From JBCCFK01 sp965262315 (GTDB taxonomy: Bacteria > Actinomycetota > Acidimicrobiia > Acidimicrobiales > UBA8592): a stretch of DNA of 64,000 bases. How positions within the stretch are numbered: position 1 is the stretch's first letter; every line of letters begins with the position of its first letter. The notes beneath the pieces are model-generated. The model did no database searches. It saw only the letters and a list, made by a program, of their open reading frames with translations, and had not been told where the DNA came from. The position numbers were made by a program, and so were the translations under genes. Location of the stretch: assembly GCA_965262315.1 (NCBI GenBank), contig CBDHFJ010000165.1:1-64000 (forward strand), read 5' to 3'. Shown here one piece after another: positions 16,155-25,800 of this stretch.

Positions 16155-16714
16155 GGGGTGGGTGCCCCCCGGTCGGCGGGGTCGACGAGGGCGAACGCGG
16201 CCACGGCCCGCTCGGGCGGGGCGAGGACCGTCGGGAGCGCGGTCAACAGGAGATACATGACGTAGGCGCCAACCAAAACAAGTGCAACCAAGGGGAGTCC
16301 CGCGCCCGCCTGATCGCCGAGTGTAGTCACCAGCCCGTCGACGCCCGCGGCACCGAACGCTGCCGCGGCCGAGACGATGTTGACGGCCACGTGGAGGCCG
16401 GACGGAGGGGTCGAGGCGCTCCCGAAGCAGCCGCAGGAGGTGCCCGCTCCGGAGCGGAGCATGAGGAGCACGAAGCCGGCGAACGCGAGATATGCCATCC
16501 CTACCGCGATCGGCAACACCACGCCGCCCTTGAGCACGGCGACCGCCGCCAGGGCCACCTCGGCCACGCCCAGCCCCCGGACCGACCACAGCGGGACGTC
16601 GACGCCGACGGCACGGAGGGCCCGCCGGGCCTGCACGGGGGCGGCGATCTTCGCCCCGCCGCCGAGCGCCAGGATCACACAGACGATGAGGAAGGGCCCC
16701 ACGAGTGCGGTCAT
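16151..16714 (-). CDS. MauE-like integral membrane protein
   Basis: A 187-residue protein with four or five membrane helices, of the MauE/DoxX-like fold. The Cys94-Gly-Cys96-Phe-Gly motif (CGCFG) is the hallmark of MauE-type proteins and probably carries electrons in disulfide exchange with a MauD partner. It is the first gene of a minus-strand operon; its stop overlaps the start of the cysteine-rich protein by four bases. A TACGCT hexamer lies nine bases before its ATG. Confidence 0.8.
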   Translation of the reverse strand: MTALVGPFLIVCVILALGGGAKIAAPVQARRALRAVGVDVPLWSVRGLGVAEVALAAVAVLKGGVVLPIAVGMAYLAFAGFVLLMLRSGAGTSCGCFGSASTPPSGLHVAVNIVSAAAAFGAAGVDGLVTTLGDQAGAGLPLVALVLVGAYVMYLLLTALPTVLAPPERAVAAFALVDPADRGAPTP

Positions 16715-16723
16715 CGGGGCGTC

Positions 16724-16729
16724 AGCGTA
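16724..16729 (-). promoter_or_regulatory. -10 element TACGCT for the mau-like operon
   Basis: TACGCT on the minus strand ends nine bases before the ATG at 16714, the start of the six-gene cluster. Confidence 0.5.
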
Positions 16730-16769
16730 GCGGCGCGGCGCGCGCGGGTGTCGGTCCGGGGGCGCGGTG

Positions 16770-17456
16770 CTAGCGAGCGGCCTCTGCGGCCGCCATCGCC
16801 GCCCGGTGGCGGTCATGGGCCCAGGCCAGCGCCCGCTGGGCCATGGGCTCCTCGACCCGCCAGGTGCAGAGCTGACGTTCGGCCGCATCGATGTCCTCGC
16901 CGAGCTCGAGCAGCGTCAGCGCGAGCCGACGGGCCTTGCGCTCGGCCTCCTCGCCTGCGGCCACCAGTTGGGACCGCCGCCATGCGTCGTGGCTGCGCTG
17001 AAGGTGGTCGGGGAGGCGTTTGAGCTGCCCCTGAGTCACCGGCGGGATGCGGCGACGGACGTGGAACTCGCTGGCGCCCACCCGGCGGGCGACGGCGAAC
17101 TGGCAGGCCCGGTCGACGGCCCGCATGAAGGGGGAGTGGCGCCCCTGACGCATCCCCAGGCCGAGGGCATAGGCGGTGGCGTGGAGGTCGAGGTCGAAGC
17201 CCTCGGGGTGTCGGTCGAGTCCGTCGGCGATCCGCCGCAACAGCCAGGTGGTCGTGGGACCGAGGACTCCGAGCCAGTAGGTCTCGACGTAGCGGGACCG
17301 GGGGTCGTGGCCCAGGTTGTCGACCACGGGGTCGTCCCAGGCCTGGATCCGGAAGTGGGTGGGGAGGTCGGTGCGCTCCCGGTTGTGTGCAGTCGATGTC
17401 GCCGATGTCGATGACGCCGATGTCGATCTCGGTGTCGCTGGAGTGGATGGGGTCAT
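16770..17456 (-). CDS. Conserved actinobacterial protein of unknown function
   Basis: A 228-residue soluble protein, not recognised by function. After a Ser/Thr/Ala-rich first 20 residues comes a conserved-looking core (HFRIQAWDDPVVDNLGHDPR, then YVETYWLGVLGPTTTWLLRR), and the C-terminus is a long Arg/Ala-rich helical region with Trp and Cys. The ATG at 17456 is preceded by GAGGAC at a good distance and lies 46 bases after a predicted start of transcription. The first codons contain a direct repeat of ATCGACATCGGCG, which may belong to regulation rather than to the protein. Confidence 0.65.
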   Translation of the reverse strand: MTPSTPATPRSTSASSTSATSTAHNRERTDLPTHFRIQAWDDPVVDNLGHDPRSRYVETYWLGVLGPTTTWLLRRIADGLDRHPEGFDLDLHATAYALGLGMRQGRHSPFMRAVDRACQFAVARRVGASEFHVRRRIPPVTQGQLKRLPDHLQRSHDAWRRSQLVAAGEEAERKARRLALTLLELGEDIDAAERQLCTWRVEEPMAQRALAWAHDRHRAAMAAAEAAR

Positions 17457-17464
17457 TGCTTGTC

Positions 17465-17477
17465 CTCACGATGTGAG
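17465..17477. promoter_or_regulatory. Operator-like palindrome CTCAC-GAT-GTGAG
   Basis: A perfect five-base inverted repeat with three-base centre sits in the leader between the promoter and the start codon of the unknown gene. A regulator site or a short hairpin are both possible. Confidence 0.4.
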
Positions 17478-17508
17478 CAGGTTCCGCCGGGGGAAGGCTC
17501 GCGGTCGC

Positions 17509-17538
17509 ATCGTATGAGTGCGTTTCGATGTATTTCAA
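17509..17538 (-). promoter_or_regulatory. Housekeeping promoter TTGAAA-18-TACGAT
   Basis: On the minus strand TTGAAA (17538-17533) and TACGAT (17514-17509) are 18 bases apart, in an AT-rich patch unusual for this window. It would drive the unknown gene that starts at 17456. Confidence 0.6.
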
Positions 17539-17586
17539 GTTTTCCTGTTGGTTCCGGTGGATCCGACACCCGCCCAGCCGCGCCGC

Positions 17587-17592
17587 TAGGGT
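17587..17592 (+). promoter_or_regulatory. -10 element TAGGGT for the sirtuin gene
   Basis: TAGGGT ends seven bases before the ATG at 17600; a CCGACA sequence lies 18 bases farther upstream. Confidence 0.5.
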
Positions 17593-17599
17593 CCGAGCC

Positions 17600-18403
17600 A
17601 TGGACTCCGACGACGTTCCCGTCGAGCACGCCGAGGTCCCCCTCGAGTTGCTCGATCGAGCCCGCGAGTTGATCGACGCCTCCGAGCGGATCCTGGTGCT
17701 GACCGGGGCCGGGATCTCCACAGACTCCGGGATCCCGGACTTCCGGGGCCCCAACGGCATCTGGACCAAGAACCCCGAGGCCGAGAAGGCGTCGAACATC
17801 CGTCACTACGTGAGCGACCCCGAGGTTCGGAAGAAGAACTGGGCGCTGCGGGCCGAGGGTCGCCTGTGGGCCAACGTCGAACCGAACTGGGGTCATCACG
17901 CATTGGTGGCGCTCCAGGAGCGCCAGATCCTGCACACGCTGATCACGCAGAACGTGGACGAGCTCCACCAGCGCGCCGGGATGGATCCGGCCAGCGTGGT
18001 CGAGATCCACGGCACCACCAGGAAGGCCGCGTGCCTCGAATGTGAGTACCGCGACGACATCGAGATCGTGCTCGATCGGGTACGGGCAGGGGAGGAGGAC
18101 CCGATGTGCACGTTCTGCGGTGGCCTCTTGAAGTCGGCCACGATCTCGTTCGGCCAGAACCTGGTGTTCGAGGACCTCCAGCGGGCCGAGATCGCCGCCA
18201 ACGAATGCGACCTGATGCTGGCCGTGGGGTCGACGCTGTCGGTGTATCCCATCGCCAACGTCGTGCCCATCGCCGCGTCGCACGGGGCGCCCGTCGTCAT
18301 CGTGAACGGCGACGCCACCCAGTTCGACGCCATCGCCGAGGTCGTCATCAACGGCGGCATCTCCCAGACGCTCCCGTACCTCTGCCGAGCGGAGGTCGGC
18401 TAG
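17600..18403 (+). CDS. cobB: Sirtuin, NAD-dependent protein deacylase
   Basis: Removes acetyl or other acyl groups from lysines using NAD. The 267 residues show GAGISTDSGIPDFRG (NAD loop), TQNVDELHQRAG with the catalytic His shortly after (EIHG), a zinc ribbon with four Cys (CLEC and CTFC) and the GSTLSVYP segment. The ATG at 17600 is chosen because it follows the TAGGGT element by seven bases; the in-frame extension to 17528 is rejected. The Zn module is complete, so the enzyme should be active. The physiological targets cannot be read from the sequence. Confidence 0.95.
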   Translation: MDSDDVPVEHAEVPLELLDRARELIDASERILVLTGAGISTDSGIPDFRGPNGIWTKNPEAEKASNIRHYVSDPEVRKKNWALRAEGRLWANVEPNWGHHALVALQERQILHTLITQNVDELHQRAGMDPASVVEIHGTTRKAACLECEYRDDIEIVLDRVRAGEEDPMCTFCGGLLKSATISFGQNLVFEDLQRAEIAANECDLMLAVGSTLSVYPIANVVPIAASHGAPVVIVNGDATQFDAIAEVVINGGISQTLPYLCRAEVG

Positions 18404-18455
18404 GACTGCGCCGGGTCCAGGCCGTGCCGATAGGCGGAATATCCGATCAACTTGG

Positions 18456-18461
18456 TAGGGT
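18456..18461 (+). promoter_or_regulatory. -10 element TAGGGT for the rhodanese-MoeB gene
   Basis: TAGGGT lies 39 bases before the ATG at 18501, giving a leader of about 32 bases that contains GAAGGA. A palindrome, CGGA-ATA-TCCG (18435-18445), overlaps the -35 region and could be an operator. Confidence 0.4.
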
Positions 18462-18500
18462 TTCGGGGAACGTCAACCGAACGCCGATGAAGGACGTCCC

Positions 18501-19664
<1,164 letters not shown>

Positions 19665-19677
19665 CCGGTCTCGCCCG

Positions 19678-19696
19678 GGGACGCCGCGGGCGTCCC
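19678..19696 (+). terminator. GC-rich hairpin after the rhodanese-MoeB gene
   Basis: GGGACGCC-GCG-GGCGTCCC forms an eight-base stem followed by TTCACG, between convergent genes. Confidence 0.6.
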
Positions 19697-19734
19697 TTCA
19701 CGTCCACGGACGGTGTCGGCCGACCAGCCGGGCT

Positions 19735-21381
19735 TCAGACCACCTCGCAACCGAGGAGGAGGCGGTCGCCGGGGCCGATGTTGTCGGCGTAGACGCAGAG
19801 CTGGCGGGCAACCGCGTTGTCGAGGGTGATCGACGTCGCGAAGCCGCGGGCCGAGCCTGCGTCGTACACCGCGTCGATGTCGGGGCGGCCGGTGTTCGCC
19901 GACACTGTCGAGACGAGCTCGCCGTCGACCCGGATCTCGACGCCGACGGCGGCGACGCTGTCCGGGTCGAACACCCAGCCCTCGACCAGGATGGTGTTGC
20001 CGTTGCGGCGGACCTTGTCGACGTGGCCGATGGGCTCGGCGCCGCCGAGCACCGTGACGTCGTAGAGCGTCGACAGCACCTGCCTGCTCAGGCCGCCGCC
20101 CTCGGACGCGACACCCTGGTTGATGACGTTCCGGAAGCTGTTTCCCGAGACCTCCCGGGTGCGCTCCGTGCCGATGACGGTGACCGTCGCCCGATCCTTG
20201 CGGCCGGACTGACCGATGTTGCCGCCAACGGTCACGTCCAGGACCGTGCCCACGCCACCGATGGAGCTCTGGCCGAACCAGCGGCCGATCTCGGTTCCCG
20301 TGTAGTCCCGCGACCAGGCGCCGAACGGGTTGCCGAACGAGTCGTACTCGTCGGGCTGCGCGATCAGGTAGGGGAGCGAGGTCACGAACACGTAGCCGCT
20401 GTCCTCGGTCCAGCCGCCGTTGGACGACGAGTAGAACGCGGTGATCGGATCCCCGTCGTAGAGCATGACCCGGTCCGACGAGGCGTCCACGGCGGCGACC
20501 CAGTCCTCGCCGAAGGCACTGCTCTCCTTGTCGTACCCGTGGTACACCTGGTCGTCCACGGTGGAGTACACGTCCCAGGGGAAGGTCCAGCTGCCGGACG
20601 CACGTCGGCTGATCGTGCGGTCGTAGGCGTAGGTTCGGCCGGCGGTCGCCTGGGCCTGCAGCACCGCGGACGGCCACGACGCCGGGACCTCGGCGAGGCC
20701 GTAGATGTACTGGTCCATCGTCAGGTCCTCGAGGACGACCCACATCGTGGAGTCCGGCCGGAACGCTCGGGCGTAGATCGCCAGCTCGCCCCACTGGTAG
20801 TGGTTGCCGGTGGTGCCGATCGAGATCTGGTCGATCACGCTCACCTGGGTCGGCGAGCCCTGCTGGAAGCGGAACCGGACCTCGTCGACCTGGCACAGGT
20901 CCGAGCCGTCGTCGGCGATGCAGAGGTTGCGGGTGCCGGTGCCGTTGTTGCGGTGGATCTCGAAGCCGCCGGGGACCTTGGTGACCGTCAGCCGGCGGCC
21001 ATTGCGGTGATTGAAGATCAGGTTGCCGTCGCCGTCGACGATCTCGATGTTGTCGGCGTCGCTGTCGCTCGGGGCGTCGACCGGATCGATCCGGGTGCCG
21101 GTGCCGCTGTGCAGGTGCACGTTGATGCGGGGCATCTCGGTCTGGGTGAACTCCGCGCCCGGGTAGTAGAACTCGAGGATCTCCTCGGCGCTCTGACCGT
21201 CGTTCGCCCGGCCGTAGGCGCCGTACTGACTCATGCCGACACCGTGGCCCCAGCCGCCGCCCGAAACGGTGATGACGGAGTCCGGATCGGTGGTCTGGGC
21301 GCCCGCTGGGACGAGGCCGGCCACGACCACGATCGCGCAGATGACGGCGGGCCCGATTCGACGCCGCAACGTGATGAACAT
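19735..21381 (-). CDS. Secreted SpoIID/LytB-domain protein with a C-terminal GW-DPD module
   Basis: A 548-residue exported protein with a signal peptide (about 1-29, ending PAGAQ). A SpoIID/LytB domain follows: GGGWGHGVGMSQYGAYG and, later, MDQYIYGLAEVPASWPSAVLQAQA with the family's conserved Glu, then the YDGDPITAFYSSSNGG segment. In sporulating bacteria SpoIID cuts peptidoglycan glycan strands; in this non-sporulating setting it is probably a wall lytic transglycosylase. Residues 449-548 are one copy of the repeat module found three times in the MauA-like protein. GAGGTGG lies three to nine bases before the ATG at 21381; an upstream ATG at 21414 is possible. Confidence 0.85.
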   Translation of the reverse strand: MFITLRRRIGPAVICAIVVVAGLVPAGAQTTDPDSVITVSGGGWGHGVGMSQYGAYGRANDGQSAEEILEFYYPGAEFTQTEMPRINVHLHSGTGTRIDPVDAPSDSDADNIEIVDGDGNLIFNHRNGRRLTVTKVPGGFEIHRNNGTGTRNLCIADDGSDLCQVDEVRFRFQQGSPTQVSVIDQISIGTTGNHYQWGELAIYARAFRPDSTMWVVLEDLTMDQYIYGLAEVPASWPSAVLQAQATAGRTYAYDRTISRRASGSWTFPWDVYSTVDDQVYHGYDKESSAFGEDWVAAVDASSDRVMLYDGDPITAFYSSSNGGWTEDSGYVFVTSLPYLIAQPDEYDSFGNPFGAWSRDYTGTEIGRWFGQSSIGGVGTVLDVTVGGNIGQSGRKDRATVTVIGTERTREVSGNSFRNVINQGVASEGGGLSRQVLSTLYDVTVLGGAEPIGHVDKVRRNGNTILVEGWVFDPDSVAAVGVEIRVDGELVSTVSANTGRPDIDAVYDAGSARGFATSITLDNAVARQLCVYADNIGPGDRLLLGCEVV

Positions 21382-21467
21382 GTCCACCTCGGATCTCGTT
21401 GCCCGCCGAACCATGGTGGCGGGTGTGCGCTCCCGGTTCAAGGCAGGGGGGTCGCCGGTCTCGGACC

Positions 21468-22379
21468 TCACGACGGAGCGTCCGACTCGACCGGTGTGGG
21501 GTCGTCGCCCTCGGTGTGGGCCGCCATGCGGCGGGCCCGACGCTTGTCCTTGCCGCGTTCGAGCTTGCGTTGGCGGCGTCGGGCCTTCCTGGCGTCCTGC
21601 GCCTCGTCTTCGGGGAAGGCGTTCCGGTAGGCCTCGATGATCTCCTCGGTGGGGCCGTCCGCGACGGTCTTGCCCTGGTCCAGCCACAGGACCCGAGTAC
21701 ACATCTTCTGGATCTCGGCGAGGTTGTGCGACACCACCACGATCGACGCCGCTTCCGCGGCCATGTCCTGGATTCGTTGGGTGGCGCGACCGCGGAACGT
21801 CCGGTCGCCTACGGCGAGGGCCTCGTCGATGAACAGGATGTCGGGATCGAGCTCGGTGGCGATCGTGAAGACCAGGCGGGCCCGCATGCCCGACGAGTAG
21901 GTGTTCATCGGGAGGTCGATCGCCTCCTCGAGGCCGGTGAAGTCGACGATGTCGTCCATGCGCTCGGCCACCTCGGCCTTGGAGAGGCCCAGTGCCATGC
22001 AGCCGATCTGGATGTTGCGACGGCCGGAGACTCGCGGGTTGAGGGCGGCGCCGACACCGAGCAACGACGGGCGGCTGACCGCCTCGACGTGGCCACGGTC
22101 CAGTTCGATGAGGCCGGCGAGCCCGGTCAACAGGCTGCTCTTGCCGGATCCGTTGGAGCCGATGAGGCCCACCGCCTCGCCCCGGTACAGCTCGATGTCC
22201 ACGCCGCGGACGGCGTGCACGTCCCGGTACCGCGGGGCACCGGACCGAAAGCCGCGTCGAACACGAGTCCGCAGGCCCTGTCGGCTGTCGAGGTTGGTGC
22301 GGTAGGTGACGTGGACGTCGGTCCCCCGCAGCAACACCTCGCGCGGCTGGTGGCCGCCGTCGGGCGTGGTGTCGGTCAT
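21468..22379 (-). CDS. ABC transporter ATP-binding subunit for polysaccharide export (Wzt type)
   Basis: A 303-residue ATPase of the teichoic/O-antigen exporter family. Walker A GSNGSGKS, signature YSSGMRARL and Walker B DILFIDEALAVGD are all visible; the ALAVGD ending is typical of the Wzt/TagH group. There is no C-terminal carbohydrate-binding domain; instead a very basic tail of about 40 residues (KARRRQRKLERGKDKRR) ends the protein. Its start overlaps the stop of the permease gene by four bases (ATGA), giving a matched Wzm/Wzt pair. Substrate: a lipid-linked polysaccharide made by the upstream genes. Confidence 0.9.
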   Translation of the reverse strand: MTDTTPDGGHQPREVLLRGTDVHVTYRTNLDSRQGLRTRVRRGFRSGAPRYRDVHAVRGVDIELYRGEAVGLIGSNGSGKSSLLTGLAGLIELDRGHVEAVSRPSLLGVGAALNPRVSGRRNIQIGCMALGLSKAEVAERMDDIVDFTGLEEAIDLPMNTYSSGMRARLVFTIATELDPDILFIDEALAVGDRTFRGRATQRIQDMAAEAASIVVVSHNLAEIQKMCTRVLWLDQGKTVADGPTEEIIEAYRNAFPEDEAQDARKARRRQRKLERGKDKRRARRMAAHTEGDDPTPVESDAPS

Positions 22380-23212
22380 GACCGCGATCCGTACGTCATC
22401 TCGGCCCGCCAGAAGTAGACGAAGCCGCCCACCAGCGCAGCGAGGGCGTAGGCCGGTGCCGTCAGCCAGAACCACCAGTTGATGTCGATGTCGAGGATGC
22501 ACCAGCGGGCCAGCGTGATGAACTGGTAGAGCGGGTTCAGGTCGAAGACCAGCAGGGCCCAGGTGTTGTCGGTGAACCGCTCCGGGTCGTACAGGACGCC
22601 GGAGCCGTAGAAGCCCATCCGGGTGATGTGGGGCAGCAGGGTCGAGAGGTCTCGGAACGTGTGGCCGAGCCTGGCGGTGAAGAACATCGAACCCTGCGTG
22701 AACACGGCCAGGACGAGAAGCGGGATCGGGAGCAGCAACCACTGCCAGTCGACGGTCTCACCGGTCACCAGGGCGACGACGAGGAGGACCGCCACGCCGG
22801 GCAGGAAGGTCAGGACCTCGGTCAGTGCCGAGGCGATCGGCAGAATGGCCCGCGGGAAATAGAGGCTGCGGACCAGTCCCCGGTTGCGCCACATGACCCG
22901 TGCGCCGGTGGTGGCGCCGCCGGCCCAGAGTCGGTAGAGCATGACCCCACTCACCAGGAACGGGATGTAGTTGTCGGCGCCGCGGTCGACATCGAGGAGC
23001 ACGCCGAAGATCAACAGGTACACGGTGCTGAGCAGGATCGGGTTCAGGAGGAACCAGAGATTGCCCAACACGGTGTCGAGGTTCTCGGCATGGAGTTCGT
23101 GCTTGGGCATGGTGACGATGAACTCGCGACGCTCGCGCAGCTGACCCAGGTAGTCGCGCAGGCTGGCTCGGCCCGTGATGGGTTCGAGCGTGGTGGTGTC
23201 GTGCACGGTCAT
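22376..23212 (-). CDS. ABC-2 type polysaccharide exporter permease (Wzm type)
   Basis: A 278-residue membrane subunit with six predicted helices and an amphipathic cytoplasmic N-terminus (about 1-35, LRDYLGQLRERREFIVTMPK). The segment NLWFLLNPILLSTVYLLIFG and the C-terminal NPLYQFITLARW are typical of the ABC-2 family that exports wall or capsule polymers. The start shares a base with the stop of the glycosyltransferase (TGATG) and its stop overlaps the ATPase start, so all three genes are translationally coupled. Confidence 0.9.
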   Translation of the reverse strand: MTVHDTTTLEPITGRASLRDYLGQLRERREFIVTMPKHELHAENLDTVLGNLWFLLNPILLSTVYLLIFGVLLDVDRGADNYIPFLVSGVMLYRLWAGGATTGARVMWRNRGLVRSLYFPRAILPIASALTEVLTFLPGVAVLLVVALVTGETVDWQWLLLPIPLLVLAVFTQGSMFFTARLGHTFRDLSTLLPHITRMGFYGSGVLYDPERFTDNTWALLVFDLNPLYQFITLARWCILDIDINWWFWLTAPAYALAALVGGFVYFWRAEMTYGSRS

Positions 23213-24246
23213 CAGTGTTGTCCCTCCGAGGAGGGAAGCGGTGGTTCCGAGGTGGAGGGCGGACCGCAGAGGAAGCCGACGCCCCAGCTCAGGTGCATCG
23301 TGGGGTACACGCCGAGGAGTCTGGCGGCCTCGGCCGGCGAGGCGGAGTCCGCGGCCGACGCCGTGACCACCGCAGCGGCGTAGACCGTCGGGGCGGCCAG
23401 CATCCACCGTCGGCCGGTCATCGCTCCCACCAGGCCCGCGGCGACGCCGAGCACCGTGATCGGTGCCACGAGTTGGCGGGCCTTGAGTGAGCGCGGGTGG
23501 CGGCGGACGACCTCGCGCTTCCAACGGCCGTACTGGAAGTACTGACGGGCGAGCCCCCGCGCGGTCGACCGGGGTCGATACCGGACGGCCAGCTCGGGGT
23601 CGAACCAGATCTCGTGCCCGGCTTCGCGGAGGCGCCAGTTCAGCTCGTAGTCCTGGTTCCGGACGAGCTGTTCGTCGAATCCGCCGACCGAGTGCAGCGC
23701 GTCGGAGTCGAACACGCCGAGGTACACCGTGTCGGTCGGTCCTTCGGGGCCGCCGAAGTGGAACTGGGAGTCGCCGACGCCGAACCGCGAGGTCATCGCC
23801 CGGGCGACGGCCCGCTGGTAGGGCGTCACCCCCTCGGCCCGCTGGATCCCGCCCACGTTCGCTGCACCGGTCCGCCGCAGGGTCTCGACCGCTCGGGCGA
23901 CGTAGCCCGGTGGCAGCTCGCAGTGCGCGTCCACCCGGACGACAACCGTCGCGTTCACCGCGGCCAGCGCCGCGTTCAGGCCCGCAGCCGTGCCGCCGGA
24001 GGGGTTGCCGACCACGACGACCCTGGGGTCCGCTTCGGCGATGCGGCCGACGACGACGTCGGTGCCGTCCGTGGACGGTCCGAGCCCGATCGCGAGTTGC
24101 AGGTCGCCGACCCCGCGCTGGTTCAGGAAGGAGTCGACCGCCGCCTCGATGTGCGCGGCATCGTCACGCGCCGGCATGAAGCCGGCGACCGTCGGGGCGT
24201 CGGCCGCGCCGTGCGGGCGGCTCTCGCTCGGCTCGGGGCTGGTCAT
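23212..24246 (-). CDS. GT2 glycosyltransferase, ExoA-like
   Basis: A 344-residue family 2 transferase. The nucleotide-sugar fold starts at VAGFMPARDDAAHIEAAVDS; VVRVDAHCELPPGYVARA carries the DxD-like metal motif, and RNQDYELNWRLREAGHEIWF is the acceptor/base region typical of ExoA-like succinoglycan enzymes. Two weak membrane segments lie near the C-terminus (about 270-315). It sits between the sugar-phosphate transferase that starts the chain and the Wzm/Wzt exporter, so it most likely adds a sugar to the lipid-linked intermediate. Confidence 0.88.
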   Translation of the reverse strand: MTSPEPSESRPHGAADAPTVAGFMPARDDAAHIEAAVDSFLNQRGVGDLQLAIGLGPSTDGTDVVVGRIAEADPRVVVVGNPSGGTAAGLNAALAAVNATVVVRVDAHCELPPGYVARAVETLRRTGAANVGGIQRAEGVTPYQRAVARAMTSRFGVGDSQFHFGGPEGPTDTVYLGVFDSDALHSVGGFDEQLVRNQDYELNWRLREAGHEIWFDPELAVRYRPRSTARGLARQYFQYGRWKREVVRRHPRSLKARQLVAPITVLGVAAGLVGAMTGRRWMLAAPTVYAAAVVTASAADSASPAEAARLLGVYPTMHLSWGVGFLCGPPSTSEPPLPSSEGQH

Positions 24247-24257
24247 GGCGGTCCGGC

Positions 24258-25637
24258 TCAGAGCCGGCCGGTCAGGATGACCCACACGGTCCGGACCATG
24301 ATCTGGAGGTCCAGGATCGGGGACCAGTTGACCAGGTACTGCAGGTCGTGACCGAGCTTGAACCCGGGGTCGGTGTGATAGTGCCCGTGCACCTGGGCGA
24401 GCCCGGTGAGGCCGGGCGGGATGTCGTGGCGCCGCCCGTAACCCGGGATGATCAGCTCGTACTGCTCGGCGAACTCCGGGCGTTCGGGGCGGGGGCCGAC
24501 GATCGACATCTCGCCCTTGGCCACGTTCCAGAACTGCGGGAGTTCGTCCATCCGGGTCTTGCGGAGCCAACCCAGGCCTCGGACGACGCGGGGGTCCGAG
24601 GCGGACGCCTTGATCGCTCCGGTCTCGAACTCGGCGCCGTGGCGCATCGTGCGGAACTTCACCATCGTGAACGTGGAGCCGAACCGGCCGACGCGCTCCT
24701 GGCGGTGGATGACACCAGGTCCCGCCAACAGCCGCACGTAGAGGGCGACGAGGGCCGTCGCCACCAGGATCAGTGGCGACAACACGAGGAGCCAGCCCAG
24801 ATCGGTGACGCGCTTGAATCGTGCGCGGTGGGTGGGGAGCGCGTGGGCTCGCAGCGCCACGAACGGCATGCCGGCGATCTGTCGCGAGCGCTGCAGGCCC
24901 AGGAGGGTGTCGGCCGGGCTGATCCGATGGAACACGCCGATGCGGTGTGCCTCGAGCTCTTCGAGCGGGTGCGGGTAGATGTCGCTGAGCGTGCCGCCGC
25001 TGAGCAGCAGTGCGTCGGTGGCCTGCACCCGCTCGATCGCCTGCTCGAGATGGTCGAGGTTGGCGACCTGGCCGGCGATGCGGACTCCGGGTTCGGAGAT
25101 CTGCAGGTGAGCCCGGGCCAGGTTGATGTCATCGGGAGTCCCGACGAGCAGCACGCGCGGGTTGCCGAAGCGGCGGTTGCGCAGCGCCATGGCGACCCAG
25201 CGGTTGAACGCGATGCCCAGCGAGCCCAGGACCAGCAGGATCAACAGGTTGCCTCGGGGCATCAGATAGCGCCCCGTCAACAGGGCTGCCGAGGCGTCGA
25301 GGAGGACCGCGGCGAACGTGAGTGCCGTGGTGCGAGGGAGCCACATGCGGGCACCGAGCCGTTTGAACGGCTCGTAGAGACCGCCGAAGTAGTAGACGGT
25401 CATGTGGATCGCGGCCGCCGCGGCGAATCCGGCCACGTACTCGCCCATGGACTTCGCGCGGAAGCCGTCGTCCCACCAGACACGGGCGAGGACCGACCCT
25501 GCGAGCACGGCGATCAGGACCACCAGGTCGGCGACGTGCAGCCAACGCATGCCCAGCGGGAGGCGTCGGTGCCGCTGGCGTGGTGCGTCCGCCGGCGCGT
25601 GGACCGTGGGATCGTCGTGGAGGCGTGTGTCGACCAT
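24258..25637 (-). CDS. Polyprenyl-phosphate sugar-1-phosphate transferase (WbaP/CpsE type)
   Basis: Starts polysaccharide synthesis by moving a sugar phosphate to a polyprenyl phosphate. The 459 residues show four N-terminal membrane helices, a cytoplasmic nucleotide-binding-like region (VLLVGTPDDINLARAHL), another helix (about 290-315) and the catalytic domain with KFRTMRHGAE, RKTRMDELPQFWNV, MSIVGPRPERPEF and PPGLTGLAQVHGHY. This full polytopic layout is that of undecaprenyl-phosphate glucose or galactose transferases. It is the first gene of the minus-strand export operon. The ATG at 25637 is preferred; an in-frame start at 25727 is possible. Confidence 0.93.
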   Translation of the reverse strand: MVDTRLHDDPTVHAPADAPRQRHRRLPLGMRWLHVADLVVLIAVLAGSVLARVWWDDGFRAKSMGEYVAGFAAAAAIHMTVYYFGGLYEPFKRLGARMWLPRTTALTFAAVLLDASAALLTGRYLMPRGNLLILLVLGSLGIAFNRWVAMALRNRRFGNPRVLLVGTPDDINLARAHLQISEPGVRIAGQVANLDHLEQAIERVQATDALLLSGGTLSDIYPHPLEELEAHRIGVFHRISPADTLLGLQRSRQIAGMPFVALRAHALPTHRARFKRVTDLGWLLVLSPLILVATALVALYVRLLAGPGVIHRQERVGRFGSTFTMVKFRTMRHGAEFETGAIKASASDPRVVRGLGWLRKTRMDELPQFWNVAKGEMSIVGPRPERPEFAEQYELIIPGYGRRHDIPPGLTGLAQVHGHYHTDPGFKLGHDLQYLVNWSPILDLQIMVRTVWVILTGRL

Positions 25638-25788
25638 GGTGCTGTGGGGTTCGGGGCGTCTCGGGTGCGAGACGACACGGCCGACAAGTGTAGAGCGCGC
25701 AGCCCCGGTGGAGGGGACGGGTGCCATCTGCCACGTCGGCCACCCGCTCGCGTCCTTCCGGCTCCGCCGGTCGGGGCCGGCGCCTTCC

Positions 25789-25794
25789 TAGGCT
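25789..25794 (+). promoter_or_regulatory. -10 element TAGGCT for the GT2 gene
   Basis: TAGGCT ends six bases before the GTG at 25801. A TACACT hexamer on the opposite strand (25692-25687) may serve the divergent sugar-transferase operon. Confidence 0.5.
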
Positions 25795-25800
25795 CCTGGC

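Noticed and set aside
17528..17599. Longer N-terminus for the sirtuin
   Set aside because: The TAGGGT element and normal family length favour ATG 17600; the extension lies in the AT-rich promoter region.
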